Shown here one piece after another: positions 1 through 11,937 of a stretch of DNA of 64,000 nt. Under the pieces are notes generated by a model that was not told the DNA's origin, did no database searches, and saw only the letters and a list, made by a program, of their open reading frames with translations. Source of the DNA: Heliopora coerulea (Eukaryota > Cnidaria > Anthozoa > Scleralcyonacea > Helioporidae); assembly GCA_030142905.1 (NCBI GenBank), contig JASJOG010000206.1:310001-374000 (forward strand), given 5' to 3'. Every line of letters begins with the position of its first letter. The first letter of the stretch is position 1. A program made the position numbers and the translations under genes.

Positions 1-3000
1 CATATAAAGTGCATGCACACAAGAATCAAAAGCTCAGCGCTTTTCAACTACTTTTTGTTATTGTTAATTTAACTGGGACTAGCACTCGCTCAAATGGCAA
101 ACTGACAAGACGTTGCTCTCTATTAAATTACATCCACTTGCGATGTAAGTAAACTGTTAAATTTATCGTTCCAAATGTTACCCAAGAATTCATCGTTTGA
201 TGTTTTTCTAGGTTTTCCTCCGAAAATAAAATTTTGCTGACTGGACGTTTGCTGTGTCAACAATTTCCCGACAAACAGGAAATTGGGAAGGTTGGGGCAC
301 ATCCCGCACCTTCCGTTCGCTGCGCCCCTGAAAACGTACTGTTATATAACATAAAAGATTTCAGGGATTTTTTTAAAAAGACACTTAATACAATTCCTTC
401 ACATCCAATTTACTGTTCTATAACGATAACTTGTCTTTCACTTGGTAGTCTTCAAAGATGCACTCTTGCCCAACTCACCTGAATGCTACAATTATTCTTA
501 ATACTTTTGTCTCAGAAAAATCTTCACAAAAATTCACTAATGCCTACGATCGACCCACCATGATTTGGATGGCGTACGACGTTTGAAGTGATTAAATCTC
601 CGACAAATGTGGTTAATAATGGTCAAAACAAATGAGAAATTTTGAAGCTAAATACAAACAGATGTTTGTAGACGTACGCAAGCTCTTTTACTTAGCTAAC
701 AGTTTCATAGTTTACGACAGGTATCCATGCCAAAACGATGGCGCTCTAATCATTCTGCCACAAAAACAGGAGACTGATACATATATTTTAGATTATGAAC
801 GTAGTAGTGTAACACGAGCAAAGGCTGCTAATGAAGTGACCGATGTTTTTAATGACAATTAACTATTATTATTGAAAACTAAAGTGAATTTCCTCCTCAC
901 TTTAGGCACATTCGTTGGCTAAGTGACTTCTTCAACACGGTCTTTGTTAATCAAATACCAAGTAGATTTTCCGACAGCTTTGTGATGTATGAGACGCTAC
1001 CTCTGCTACGTTCTTTGTTCACATTCGACCAAGAGCAATGGTTGATATCGTTCAAAAACAATATCTACAGGGTAAAGAGATCGAAGTCTGTGCATCACGT
1101 TCTTTTTGTATATGGGAGTTTAAACGTACACTCTCAAATCATTAAGCTACAAAAGCGGAATGCTAGTATTTATAGATGGTTAACAACGATGCTTTGTTGA
1201 GGGCAACTTTCAATGATGAAACAAAAGATTTTAATGACAATGACTATTATTATTATTATTACTACAACTCGCAAACCACCCAACTAAGGACAGTGGAAGG
1301 GGTCTCAGTCTGCTACGGGCTCCCAGCATCCCACCAGGTAAGGCCGCAACAGACATTGCACATTATTATTATTATTATTATTGAGGAAAGTCAGCTCATA
1401 CTTACTATTATTATTATTGTTATCATTATTGTTATCAGTATTATTATTATTGATAAGCAAACTGAATTTTCTACTAACAAGGCACATTGGTCCAATGGTT
1501 GCAACGATGGTCGACAATCAAATATCCGAAATACTTCACCACTGCCTTGCTATGGGTCTCGTTTATAATTGTATGCTTTCTTTTACAGATTTTGAATAAA
1601 TTACACTACTTAAGGTGCATCCTTATTCACATTCAATGAACAGGAACGATTGTTTCATTTGTTCCGTCGCAATATACACAGGGAAACGGGATCAAATTCT
1701 GTTCATGGTATCTTCGTCATCTTGGAGTTAGATGCTATGCGGCGAATAGTTCAATTCCCAACAAGGCAGTAATCTCACTTATTTCTCTAACTGAACGAAC
1801 ATGAGATTGGTTAACCCGATAAAAGCCTTTGGACAATTTGGAGTGTTTGAGATCATTTAAGTGTAAACATTTTTAAGATTGTACACTGGTATTTCAACCG
1901 AATGAATAAAATGTGTTAGCATATACTTCGCAGGTGAACAGTGTTTTTTACGCAATCTGATTGGTTCCTGTCTCTCGGAATATCCTGCTCCGTTCATCTC
2001 CAAGCAAAACAAGATGGCGTCCACTCAGGATGTGTTTAAAATGTTCTGCTTACAAATGAAGAACTAGTGATAGGTCGACATTCAGTAAAATTGCTTTTAA
2101 AATTTAAAAAAAAAATACCTGAGAGAAAACAATTATGCGAGGTACATGCTTAAACAATTATTCACGTCCAGTTCGGTGAATAATTGTTAACTATTTTCGA
2201 ATTGTAATGTAAGTGTAAATAATTGTTTCCATGACTCTAACATGGACTTGTTGCTGCATGGTGACATGTGAAAATCAAATACTCTGTTGAGAAATCCTTC
2301 CCTTTTCATGGCGCTTTGTTTTCTACATTTGGAAAACAACAAAAACCATGGAGCCACTTTGGTAGGATTCTTGTTCACGTTCACTGAACAAATACAATCT
2401 ATGGTATTTCCTGTTGATATATCTTTACGTTCTACACTAACAGAGGGGTAAAGGGTGGGCGCGTTGCTTTCCCCGTTGACGACGTGGACACAAACTTAAT
2501 CTCATCTCTAGATTCTCCGTCCTTTTGGTCAACTCCCAACACTCATTTGGTTCCCTCCAAGTATTGATCTGACTTTTTTCACTTACTATAAGGACATGAG
2601 ATGGGCGGACGCTAAAATATTTTTAGATGCTTTAGAATATTTGAGACTATGGGAATGCAAATTTTCCTTTTACTTCGATATTGGAATCTCAAATGAAGCA
2701 ATAAATTGTCCTATTTTCGAAATGTAAAGAAATGCTTTCATATGACCATAGCATGGAGTTGTTGCTGGCGAAATGTGAAAATCAAATACTCTGTGGACAA
2801 ATCCTTCCGTTTTCATAGCGCTTCGTTTTCGATCTTTTGGGAAAAAGAACAGAATTCATGGCGGCACATTAGTGCGGTTCACATTCACTGAACAGGAACA
2901 ATCCTTGGTATTTCCTGTGGAGATGTCTTTAAGTCGCACATCCTCAGGAGGAGTACAAGAACGTACAGACATTGCGACGCCTTGGAAAATTCTAGGCATT

Positions 3001-4470
3001 ACACTCTTTAATTTCCTTCTGACATTTCCCCAGAGAATTTTTATTGCTTGCTCAGATGATAGTAGACTCTATCAACGAAGACTGTTAACCCCCGTGTAAG
3101 AGGTTTTTTGTCATATTTGAGAGAATAATTGGACGAGGATGAATTTAGAAGTACTATTACCCTTGACATTTGCTGCCAATCCCTATCTAAGGTCCTTTTA
3201 TTATGTGCCAAGTTAGGAAACGAAGAATTTTGGAACCATGCCCTGAACAATTTTACTACCTGATCAAATTAATGCCCTTCTTGGTGATCTTTCTTAAAAA
3301 TGTCCCATTAGTTGTTATATTAACTCATATTAACTCATATTAACTCTAGCACGGTCATCGTATCATAGGTTTTGTAATTTCGCAATTATCAGCGTCATGT
3401 AAATTGTTCTTTACGCTCTGGAAATTACACTATTTATACAGTCTTGCAAAATGTTAATATTAATGCAATACATTTTACATTTTAAAGTCCTAAATAACCC
3501 AGATTGTCTAAAAACCTTTTAGGGATTACTGATTTCGCGTTCGTAAAGTTCCAGAAGGTCAAATCATGCTGCGGTGGTGAGCAAACGCATCTCCAGATGG
3601 CATCTCAATGCCCAATCATTTACCATTTTTCCCCTCAGCAATATCAACCATTTTTCCGCTTCAAAGAATGCAATACAAGGAGGCAGCTTAATTGGTTTCT
3701 GGTGTTCTATTTTTATTCAAATGGTGGATAAAAAAGCATAGAAAAACAAGGTCATAGGAACGCCCAGAATTAAACTGTGCTAGACATTCGAGCAGCCAGG
3801 ACCGTCGAATTCACTGGATTAACAAGTGAGTAGGAAATCTGCCTCTCGAGTAAGTAATTTCAATTTTCTTTTCTATTTTTGTATTTTTCATTCGTGTCAT
3901 AATCCTAATTATTGTTATTAAAAATGTCGTTCACATTATTGAGACTCTCCGGTAACGCTGAAGCGAAACGTTGCAACATTATTGTATAACATCGCCTAAT
4001 ACTTGTAAGTAGAACAAGATTGGCTGGATGAAAGGATGATTTCGGTCAAACGGCATTTTACCCAGGAAATAATGCGGTACAACAAATATTAGATCGTGTA
4101 GTTTCTTTTCCAACATTACTAGCCAGTAAGGTTGGCCAAACGTTGTGCGACAATGATATTAAAATAGAGTATGGCGTTGGCAGTGCTGAATGATGTGTAA
4201 AAACCGAACTGGGTCAGGAAACTGCAGAAGCAAGAGGATAAACCAACGTTTGGATGGAAAGACCTTTGTCTGAGTGAAACGTCAAACGTAACTTGCACAA
4301 ACCGGGTTTTACTTCAAACCTAAATTTCTTATATTTTATGTTTTGTCAACGTTCCCTGACCTTTTTGGGTTATCACACATCGTACGACAGTGTTTGAACG
4401 TCAGACAGTGTTTGAACGTCAGACAGTGTTTGAACGAACGAATATAGTTCGACGAACAAACGATCGCTAA
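1..4470. other. Copy A non-genic stretch with internal degenerate repeats
   Basis: No convincing gene. Several short frames are open, but none carries a recognisable domain and they shift frame between copies A and B. A unit of about 270 bp appears twice in divergent form (about 2,190-2,460 and 2,700-2,960), each encoding a phrase like FTFTEQEQSLVFPVEMSL. Weaker related bits occur near 1,010 and 1,630. This could be the remains of a repeated exon or of an unidentified retroelement. An ATT-rich microsatellite lies at 1,245-1,460. Confidence 0.5.
1245..1455. repeat. (ATT)n microsatellite blocks, copy A
   Basis: Blocks of ATT/TTA at about 1,245-1,262, 1,362-1,382 and 1,405-1,452 flank a short conserved segment (1,263-1,361) that is also present in copy B. 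There the arrays are much longer, so the trinucleotide tract has changed length since the duplication. The conserved core between arrays may be a retroelement fragment; its class is not recognised. Confidence 0.8.
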
Positions 4471-4490
4471 ATTTTACGACTATATTCGAT

Positions 4491-4810
4491 TCCCGTCAGG
4501 GACTCAGAAAGTTTCTCTGAGAGAACAGCTTGAGAGCGTGCGTATTAAGAACATAATTACCAAGCTACCACAAACACATCATTGATTAACATAAAAATAG
4601 ACGACATATCGACACTAGCAGACTGGCATTACATGTGTCTACCATCTATACGAACCAGTACACAAATTTAACTTTCGCTCACTATCTGAGTCTTTGTAGT
4701 TCAATGGTTAGAGCGTCTCACCGGCGATCAGAAGGTTACGGGTTCGATTCCCGTCAGGGACTCAGAAAGTTTCTCTGAGAGAACAGCTTGAGAGCGTGCG
4801 TATTAAGAAG
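4491..4810 (+). repeat. tRNA-derived SINE block with 60-bp direct repeats at both ends
   Basis: Present in copy A and absent at the matching point of copy B (about 19,645), so it was inserted or lost after duplication. The same stretch of about 60 bp (4,491-4,549 and 4,746-4,806) brackets roughly 200 bp. A tRNA-like head occupies 4,691-4,763. It has an A-box like TAGTTCAATGG, a B-box GGTTCGATTCC, and acceptor ends that pair with G-U wobbles. Its anticodon arm has a C-C mismatch and lacks T33, so it reads as a SINE head rather than a working tRNA gene. Confidence 0.65.
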
Positions 4811-5740
4811 ATAAGACTTCTATTCTTTTACTCTGGCCAAAGCCAGATGATTTTACTAGTAAGGGGAGAGCTTCTGCTGTAAACGAGTTAAACATAGCTT
4901 AACTCTTTCAAGCAGAATCAGTCTTTGACCATTTAACTCTGGCTAACTCCACACAACTTCACTCGTCAAACATGCTACCAGGAACAGGGTTATTGACCTG
5001 TTAATTGATGGTCATGCATGGCTTCGATCCCTGTTTTCAACACCGACACCAAACGTTCAATAAAAGAGCTTCAGTCTGAAAAATACAACTAGTTTGCATC
5101 TACATTCAAAATTCTTCCTTTGTTTAGACCGTTCTGAAACGCATGAGTCCGAGAGTGAACCACACGTCTACAAGCTCAAACTACGCACAATGATGCATCT
5201 CACACAAGCATAAAACGTCATGTAATATAACCTCATTCATCTTTTCCTGTCTGAAATACGGATGTCGCCAAATTGGAATGCGAAAATGGTCATACTGTCT
5301 TATTTTACTTAGAAACACTGATGACACATGAGCAATAGTTTTTTATTCCAGTAATAAAAAATATGAATTCAATATAGTACTTGCCGGCCAACCGGGCCCT
5401 TTGATTTCTTACGGGCCCCCTTATTTCGTCCGGGCCCGAGGTCAATTTGACCCCACTACCCCCCTCTCGGCGATACTGGTTAACTAAAAAAGTTGGATGG
5501 AGACTTACAGGAGTTAATACAGTAGAAGTATGCTCAACCTTTTCCGGTCTGCGATGTCTGTCCTTGATGAGTAAAATTGTCTGGCGTCTACCAGAGTAAA
5601 ATTAAAAATTCCGACATGCGACACGATAAAAGTAAAAAGGTTCACAAAGCACGTCATTGCCCTTCCTTAGTAGTCTCGCTAATATGTCATGGTCTCGAGG
5701 TCATGCCACTTTGAAAATGGTTCTTAGGACAGGTTATCCC
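4811..5740. other. No gene seen; part of a dispersed TTTTACTC palindromic repeat
   Basis: Holds one copy of the dispersed element with the core TTTTACTCTGGC...GCCAGA (about 4,824-4,975) and another partial copy at about 5,560-5,640. There is a short GC-rich patch with GGGCCC motifs at 5,385-5,460. No open frame here has recognisable protein features. Confidence 0.5.
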
Positions 5741-5743
5741 ATC

Positions 5744-6790
5744 GAACTCTAAAAAGACTGGAACGATCTCTGCAAACTGTATTTTGAAGCCATCATGGAG
5801 GCTGACATGTGGGTCAATTTGCAGGTCATCCCAGTCCCCTACGCGAGAAAACACGCAAACAGCAATTGTGAAAAACTTCACCCAAATTTCGGATTTTTTG
5901 ACAGTCTTCTTTTATGTCCTTAGTAAAGTGGAAGACAATGTCGTTAGAACTGCAAATTTGTTAGAGTTAACTGTTCATGAAAAATAAAAGTTCAGTACAA
6001 TTTTTTCCCACGCGTGTTTTTGACCCACATGGCTGCCCCCATCTCGGCTTCACTCAGTTCTAAGGCCACACCAGTGAACTCAATTTCCATATCTGGAATG
6101 CTAACTCCCAGTCATTCTCTCGGGCAAAAGGTGAAGCCAAGATGGCCGCCCATGGAGGGAAAGTTTCGACGTCAGTTTCAGTCCTCTTCACGGTCTTGTA
6201 CGTCAGTTCCAGTCCTTTGCACGAATTTAATCTTCAGTTTGTGTTTGGTTTGGCTTCGAAAACATTCTTAACCATGGAAAAAGTGCTCAGACGAAACATT
6301 ACTGGGATAGTTTTACATTATCGAGTATTTAAAAAGATTCATTGCTGCCGTGTGGCCCCACAAGTGTACTTAATTGTCTGAAGGTGGTAAACTAATTAAT
6401 AAAAAGAGCACGAGCACTTAGTAATTTTTCGAGGCCGTTTTGTTGGGTTTCTCGTTAGTTTGGTAACTTATTTCCGTGAGAATATATAACCTGTAACTCG
6501 CTTTGACTTTGTAGAAATATATTTGAAATTCTTAAACTCGTTTCGGTCTTTTAAAGAAATATTTTGCGTGCATTTTGAAAGAAAACTCTTCAGATAAAAG
6601 TAAAAAGTCGCGTAGAAGACTCAAACTGACGTACAAACCCGCCTTGGGGACTGAAACTGACGTCCAAAATTGGCCTCCATGGGTGGCCATCTTGGCTTCA
6701 CTTTTCATTGGCCAGTTAGCATTCCAGATATGGAAATTGAGTTCACTGGGCCAGACATAACGAGGTATCGTTCCAGTCTTTTTAGAGTTT
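5744..6790. mobile_element. Foldback / MITE-like element with about 25-bp terminal inverted repeats
   Basis: The left end reads GAACTCTAAAAAGACTGGAA and the right end (about 6,764-6,790) is its reverse complement with few changes. Internal segments are also inverted: 6,035-6,200 against 6,600-6,760, including a shared CAAGATGGCCGCCCATGG-type core. No transposase is visible. Copy B keeps only the right part (20,727-21,262), and a partial left part recurs at 63,381-63,665. Confidence 0.65.
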
Positions 6791-6962
6791 GCTGAGTTAT
6801 GCAGGGTCCGTCGCACCAGTTCGCTACTTCGCCACAGGCTATCTTAAGAGCTGTTTACATGTACGACTGTTCTTGCGATTTTTCTCATCTTGTAGCATGT
6901 GATTGAATAAACAACTCACCAAAGTATTGTACCGTATATTGAAATTTTGAAATAACTCTAGT

Positions 6963-7473
6963 GTTATAATAAATAAATAAATAAATGAATAAGTAAACAG
7001 TGAATAAATGAATAAATAAATAAATAAATAAATAGGTAAATAAATAAATAAGTAAATAAATAAAGAAATAAACAAGTAAATAAAGAAATAAGTAAATAAA
7101 TTAATAAATATATAAGTAAGTAAATAAACAAACAAACAAACAAATAAGTAAATAAATAAATAAGGCTATCGTTTTGCCAAGTTTAAAATCTCATAAATAG
7201 AAAATTGCTTGAGTGTCTCTGTGCTGTGACTGAAACATGAATGACGTCATTTCAACCGAAAAAATGCCTTGTGAAACCAGTGTTTTTTGGTATTTTTCTC
7301 GTTGAAATGGCGTCATTCATGTTTCTGTCACAGTACAGAGACACAAAAGCTATTTTTTATTTAAAGAAAGGCACTCAAGCAATTTTCTATTAAAGAGATT
7401 TGAAGCTTGGCATAATGATAGCTTTATTTATTTATTTTATTTATTTATTTGTTCATTTATTTATTATAATACT
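6963..7473. mobile_element. Foldback element with AAAT-rich simple-repeat arms, copy A
   Basis: The ends are long (TAAA)n and (TTTA)n tracts of about 190 and 60 bp. Inside them, unique arms are inverted (7,168-7,290 against 7,300-7,430): both carry the sequence around AACATGAATGACGTCATT and CTTGAGTGTC(T/C). The whole would fold into one hairpin. Long frames on the minus strand here are translations of the simple repeat, not genes. Confidence 0.7.
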
Positions 7474-7479
7474 AGGTTG

Positions 7480-8755
7480 ATTTCAAACCTTAAATTTCTT
7501 GCTCTGATGAAATCCTGAGTGTCCAGGACGAAAACTCAGCAAAACTTAACCACGACCAACGTGACATTACTGTACGGTATAGTTTTGCGCAAATCACGCG
7601 CAACTCAATCCACTCGATCGCATGTGTCAGGAGGCTAAACATTGCAGCAAAAATCACCTGTGTAAACAGCCCTATATGGAGGACCTGGCGATTAAAAAAC
7701 CATTTTGGCGCTAAAAATGGAGACTAGAAATTTTCATCGATTGACGCTACCAATGTTAACTCATAGTGTGAACAATTTCTGAATTACTTGCATTTTTCAC
7801 GGTCTATTATTCGGCAAGGTTTCGACAGCTCAAACTATTTCCTTTGTGATCTTTTTTTGCCTTTGTTTACGTCTTCAATGAATTTGAAAATCTATAAATA
7901 GGGTGGCTTTTTCATAATGTAAAAATAAATTTCCTTTTTCAAACAAGCTTTCAGCCACTAGATTGTTATAAAAACAGATTATAACATAGACTAGAAATTA
8001 CAGGCTAACAGGGATCAAATATGGGTAAAAGGTACGGATAAAAACAGTTGCTTCTGGCTAATCTGACTAGAAAACCTAAAATGGACGTCAATATATTGTT
8101 TAAATACCGAGGGCAAGTGCCATTATCTACTTTAAGTATAATTATACAGGTGACTATCGAAAATCCCGTGTGGTGATTGGCCACAAAATCACGCCATAAC
8201 TCCCGATATAAACCTATACAAATGAACATGACAGTGAAGGCACACTACCAAAATGGCGGCTACCTTTGTAGATATTAACGAGGGATTTTTTAAACAGCTC
8301 CTTCGTTACTCTCTTTCAAATAATCACCTGTGTAATTACACTAAAACAATTACTCGCCTCAGGCTCAGTGAATATAGTTAAATAATCCTCTTGACTTCGT
8401 CCCGGCGATTATTCAACAATATGCAATGAACCAGAGGCGAAGAACTCTTAAATATCGCCGTTGCTAAAGTGTAGCGTAAGCACTAGGTAGAAACTCACAT
8501 AATGATATATTATACATAAAAGTTTCTATCCCGATGAGAATAATCTATCTGTAAGTGCTTACACATTTATTCTAGTTTATTAATCTATCTTACACCTTAG
8601 TAATAGCTGCATGTATGCAGAGCTTCAGATAACGAATTCTAGAAACGATATTACCGATATAACATGATTTTAGTTTAAATATATTTAGATAACGCAATAA
8701 AATTTTCAATTCGCTGAGTTTTTGTTTCACTTTCAAAGAACTCACCGGAGACTGT
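7480..8755. other. Upstream region of the copy A secreted-repeat gene; no gene seen
   Basis: Closely matches 24,916-26,195. It contains no recognisable coding sequence. It may hold the promoter and a non-coding first exon of the gene at 8,780, because that coding exon begins just after a 3' splice-site-like TTGTTACAG. Confidence 0.4.
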
Positions 8756-8779
8756 ATTTTGATCTTGTTACAGGGAAAA

Positions 8780-9091
8780 ATGAAAAACCTTTATACTATT
8801 GTTCTGGTTTCGATGTTTCTCATACTGTCGATCGATGGTGCTATAGAAAAATATATAAGAACAGGCAATGAAAAAGTTCGACGCATGAGACTGAATAGCG
8901 AAGGATCACATGAATTGAACGACGAAGAACCAGAACGTTGGTTGAAATACGTAGAACAGCAACGGCGAATTGATGAGAAGGAACCACAACAAGGATTCCA
9001 TGATGAAGAACTACATCAGAGATTGAATTTCCAAACACTACCACCACGACCAGGGTTGAATGATGAGAACAACAACAAGGATTGGATTTAA
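8780..9091 (+). pseudogene. Secreted Pro/Gln-rich repeat protein, collapsed and frameshifted copy
   Basis: Paralogue of 26,222-26,848. The ATG at 8,780 follows a splice-acceptor-like TTGTTACAG, so the start upstream of it in the open frame is not used. The first residues form a clear signal peptide (MKNLYTIVLVSMFLILSIDG). Then comes the same charged, cysteine-free linker (EKVRRMRLNSEG, HELNDEEPER). The five tandem repeats of copy B are missing: a deletion fuses the first GLNDE to the 3' end and shifts the frame, giving a short tail ending DWI. The old C-terminus (a frame ending KGPPAGK) is still present 3' of the stop. It may still be a short secreted peptide of about 103 aa, but degenerate is more likely. 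Function unknown. Confidence 0.6.
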
Positions 9092-9099
9092 AAGGACCA

Positions 9100-9820
9100 C
9101 CAGCAGGAAAATAAATGAAAAACAAACAAGTATAACAGATAGGATTCAATTATGAAGAGTCAGACAGGTGACTGAACGATGATTGACAAAGCAACTAAAA
9201 TGGACACTGAATTTCGTGCGTAGTTTTCCTAGTGATTTTGATTTTAGAATTTCTAGAGGGTGAATAGTTTTCCTCCCATCAACACTTGGCTTCTTTCTAA
9301 CTGTAAGATTATGAGATTACTGGACTCCAGAGTAAGTTATAGACATACGTAATATTTGCGATCATTAAAATGCAAATTTTTTTAGTTTCATGTTGGATCT
9401 TGACTGAATATTCAAACTGTGGTATTTCCTAAGTGTGGAGAACACCTTGTCTTAAACGCCACCACTGTGTAATTGTTGTCAGGAATGAACGAATCAAATG
9501 CTCATTCATCAATACACGGTTTTCTCGCAATCCCCAGAGATTCCTGATCAGTAAGACTTTTAACCGAACTTTCAACAACCTGCACGACTACCATCCTCGG
9601 GATGACAGTTGATTGTTAACAGCTCCGTTCGTAGTCGTCACTTCGTTATGCGCATTCATTGCCATTTCTGTCCACGCCCTCGTATAGGCTGGTTTCAGAT
9701 GTGCGTCCGGCAGCGTTGGCATTGGATGCTCCTCGTTGGTTTTCCGTATATATCATAAAACAGTAGTACGCAATAAACCAAAAAGATCTTTATTCTCCTG
9801 TCATATACTTCCTGTACTCA
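9100..9820. other. 3' flank of the secreted-repeat gene, copy A; nothing recognised
   Basis: AATAAA occurs immediately after the old stop region (about 9,111), a candidate poly(A) signal shared with copy B. The rest matches 26,850-27,545 and shows no coding sequence. Confidence 0.4.
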
Positions 9821-9823
9821 TAA

Positions 9824-10044
9824 CTTGAATTATAGATGAACGTTCGTCAAGCTCTATCCTCAGAAAAACGATTTCTGAGCCGTAGACGGGGATTGAACCC
9901 GCAACCTTCTGATCACAGGTGATACGCTCCCACCATTGAGAAATCTCACCGGTCATCAGACGGTTGCGGGTTCGATCCCCGTCCGGGGCTCACAAATCGT
10001 TTTCCTGAGGAAAGAGCTTGACGAACGTTCACCTATCATTCAAG
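9824..10044. repeat. Inverted pair of tRNA-like SINE heads (palindrome), copy A
   Basis: Two tRNA-like segments face each other. The left one is on the minus strand (T-arm GGGGATTGAACCCGCAACC, 9,892-9,912); the right is on the plus strand (B-box GGTTCGATCCCC, 9,968-9,980). The outer arms GAACGTTCGTCAAGCTC and its complement pair perfectly, so the block of about 220 bp forms one long hairpin. The same structure is in copy B at 27,548-27,768. Confidence 0.75.
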
Positions 10045-11740
10045 AAATGTCCGAGCTCTCACATTTCCAAACTATGTACTCATAACATAGGAAAGACGGG
10101 AGGACAAAAGATACATTTAATAGTTTCAAGGATTTTTGGTGTTTCGAATATCCGAATGGTTTAAATTTCATGTGGTGGCTTTCTCTTTCAGTCAGCTTAC
10201 CGAAAGACGATGCAATTTTTCGAAACCTACGGTCGACGAAAATCAATTCAACTCTTTTCCATCTGTATCCGACTTTTTGACTTTACTCGGGCTAAGGCCA
10301 GACAATTTTACTCATCAACGGGAGACTTTTCGACGCACAAAGGGTTAAGTTTTTATGAAAAAAGTTTACAGGAAAATGTAATTTGAGAAACTTTAGCAAA
10401 ATCGAAATGAACGATTTGGTTTAAATGATATGCTGGTGGAGTCATAACGACTGTAGGTTTTTGCTCACTCAAGATTTCACCATTTTTGGTGTCAGTTCAC
10501 ATCACGTTTTCACTCCGACCAAGTGTCTTCGCTCGAAACTTCAGTATCTCAAGTTTCAGCAGTTTTTTCATCCTTTTGGTTAGTAACACCATGCCTTATA
10601 TTTCGCAGGTTTTTTTCCCATTACTCGCTACCTTGACAAAACCGTCAGTAGAGAATGAGCGACATCCACTTTTCAATCTGTCCCTGCCAATTTTTTCACT
10701 CACACAATACCCATGCTTAGTGTGCCGAAAGTTGTAGCGAAACATTTGAGAGTCTTAACTCTTTACCCAAATATAGGGTCACATGAAACATATCCATTTA
10801 ACAGTTAAGACTCCATTAAAATGAATCTGAACCATGTATTTGGTCAAAGTTGAGAAATGACTGGAGAAGCGAGGACCGGATAATTGAGGTCAAACAAATA
10901 GCCTGTTTCCCATATACATCTACTGAATACAACTACCAGAATGCCCTTCGAAACCTTGGTTGTAATGTGAATCGGAGCAATTGTTTCTCCATTTGCTTTG
11001 GGAATTTAATGTTTGCATGAAAATGAAAAAATCGCAAAGTATTCTGCTACTTGTATTCAGCTGACGTAGCAAGGGAGACAAGCTATTAGGCGGTTCGCTA
11101 ATTATGAAAAAGAAAAATGAAACTTTCAAGACTGATCTACTAGGAATAAAGATAACTTAGCGGCCGATGTGGTTGTTTCCTAAGTACGTTGAGTGCCATA
11201 ACCTACTAAAAGAAATTCAAGAGGACAAGGTCAAGTCGCGTTTAAAAACAAGTTCTTACCATCGAACAAATTCTAAAATCAACTTTCCAGAGCTAAGATA
11301 TTCTAAAAAAAGGTGCTTACGTTAGAAGAAATGATGAACTTGGATTAAAAATTATACTTTCCTAACCTAGGGACCACGATTGCTCGAAAATTAATCCAAG
11401 CTCCTGGCTTTGCTAAATTATACGACTTTAAATTTACAGTGTCAATATCTTTATACTACTCTCATCGTCACAGTCAACTTCATTCAAGCTTGTGTTCCAT
11501 GCTCGAAGGGGAACTTAGATGTGACTTATAATGTAACTTTATGCACAATGTAAATATCTTTAAATACTACCACTTATTGTTATTACGCCTAACTATTTTC
11601 AAACGCCTTTTTTTCTGGTTTGGATAATGAAAAATGACGTCACAGGTCCGTCGTTGAAAAACAAATTCAGAAACCTGACAATGTCAAGGAATGTACCATA
11701 AGGTACAGTGTAAGTATGTTTAAACAACGTGACGATCTTT
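10045..11740. other. Non-genic stretch of copy A between SINE palindrome and POT1 fragment
   Basis: Matches 27,769-29,455 of copy B. It includes one TTTTACTC-type dispersed repeat (about 10,262-10,350). If the POT1 gene has further 3' exons they would lie in the copy B equivalent on the minus strand, but none was recognised. Confidence 0.4.
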
Positions 11741-11747
11741 GCTATCA

Positions 11748-11937
11748 TCAATCACCTTCGAACTCAAGTTTTTCGCCCAGCTTCGAGCTTGGATTGATAA
11801 AAGTTACGCCATTAAGCTCGGGTCCATCATTGCTCAAAAACAAGTTCAAGTGCCCGCAGCTGTCACGCTCAGCCCACGCACTGTGCAGCAAAACTACCTG
11901 GCCAGCGGTGAGCTGTAGTTCGTTCAGTACCTGCTTA
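11748..11937 (-). pseudogene. POT1 3' fragment left by the tandem duplication
   Basis: This minus-strand stretch matches the last roughly 63 codons of the POT1-like frame at 29,461-31,233, including the ELQLTTGQVVLLHSAWAERD-type segment and the terminal TGA. At 11,937 similarity stops abruptly within a codon run and unrelated sequence follows. It has no start or OB1 domain, so it is a non-functional breakpoint relic. A few substitutions separate it from the full copy. Confidence 0.8.

Larger units (their letters stand above)
1..11937. repeat. Segmental duplication copy A (left edge cut by the window)
   Basis: The window's first bases match the stretch beginning near 12,516. Similarity continues, with small differences, through landmarks such as 632/13,170, 2,187/14,871, 6,250/20,730, 8,780/26,222 and 9,841/27,560, ending at about 11,937 inside a POT1 fragment. 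Copy A is direct with respect to copy B, so this is a tandem duplication. Copy A differs by a tRNA-SINE block (4,492-4,810) and a stretch to about 6,245 that B lacks. Its small secreted-protein gene is collapsed. The true left boundary lies outside the window. Confidence 0.9.

Noticed and set aside
1176..1600. Open frames rich in Tyr, Ile, Leu or Asn
   Set aside because: They are translations of (ATT)n arrays; the same holds for 13,714-14,283.
4691..4763. Functional tRNA gene
   Set aside because: The anticodon stem has a C-C mismatch, U33 is replaced by C, and the segment is fused to a repeated SINE body.
6839..7135. 98-codon minus-strand frame of Phe/Ile/Leu/Tyr resembling membrane segments
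   Set aside because: Translation of the TAAA simple repeat; likewise 21,361-21,762.
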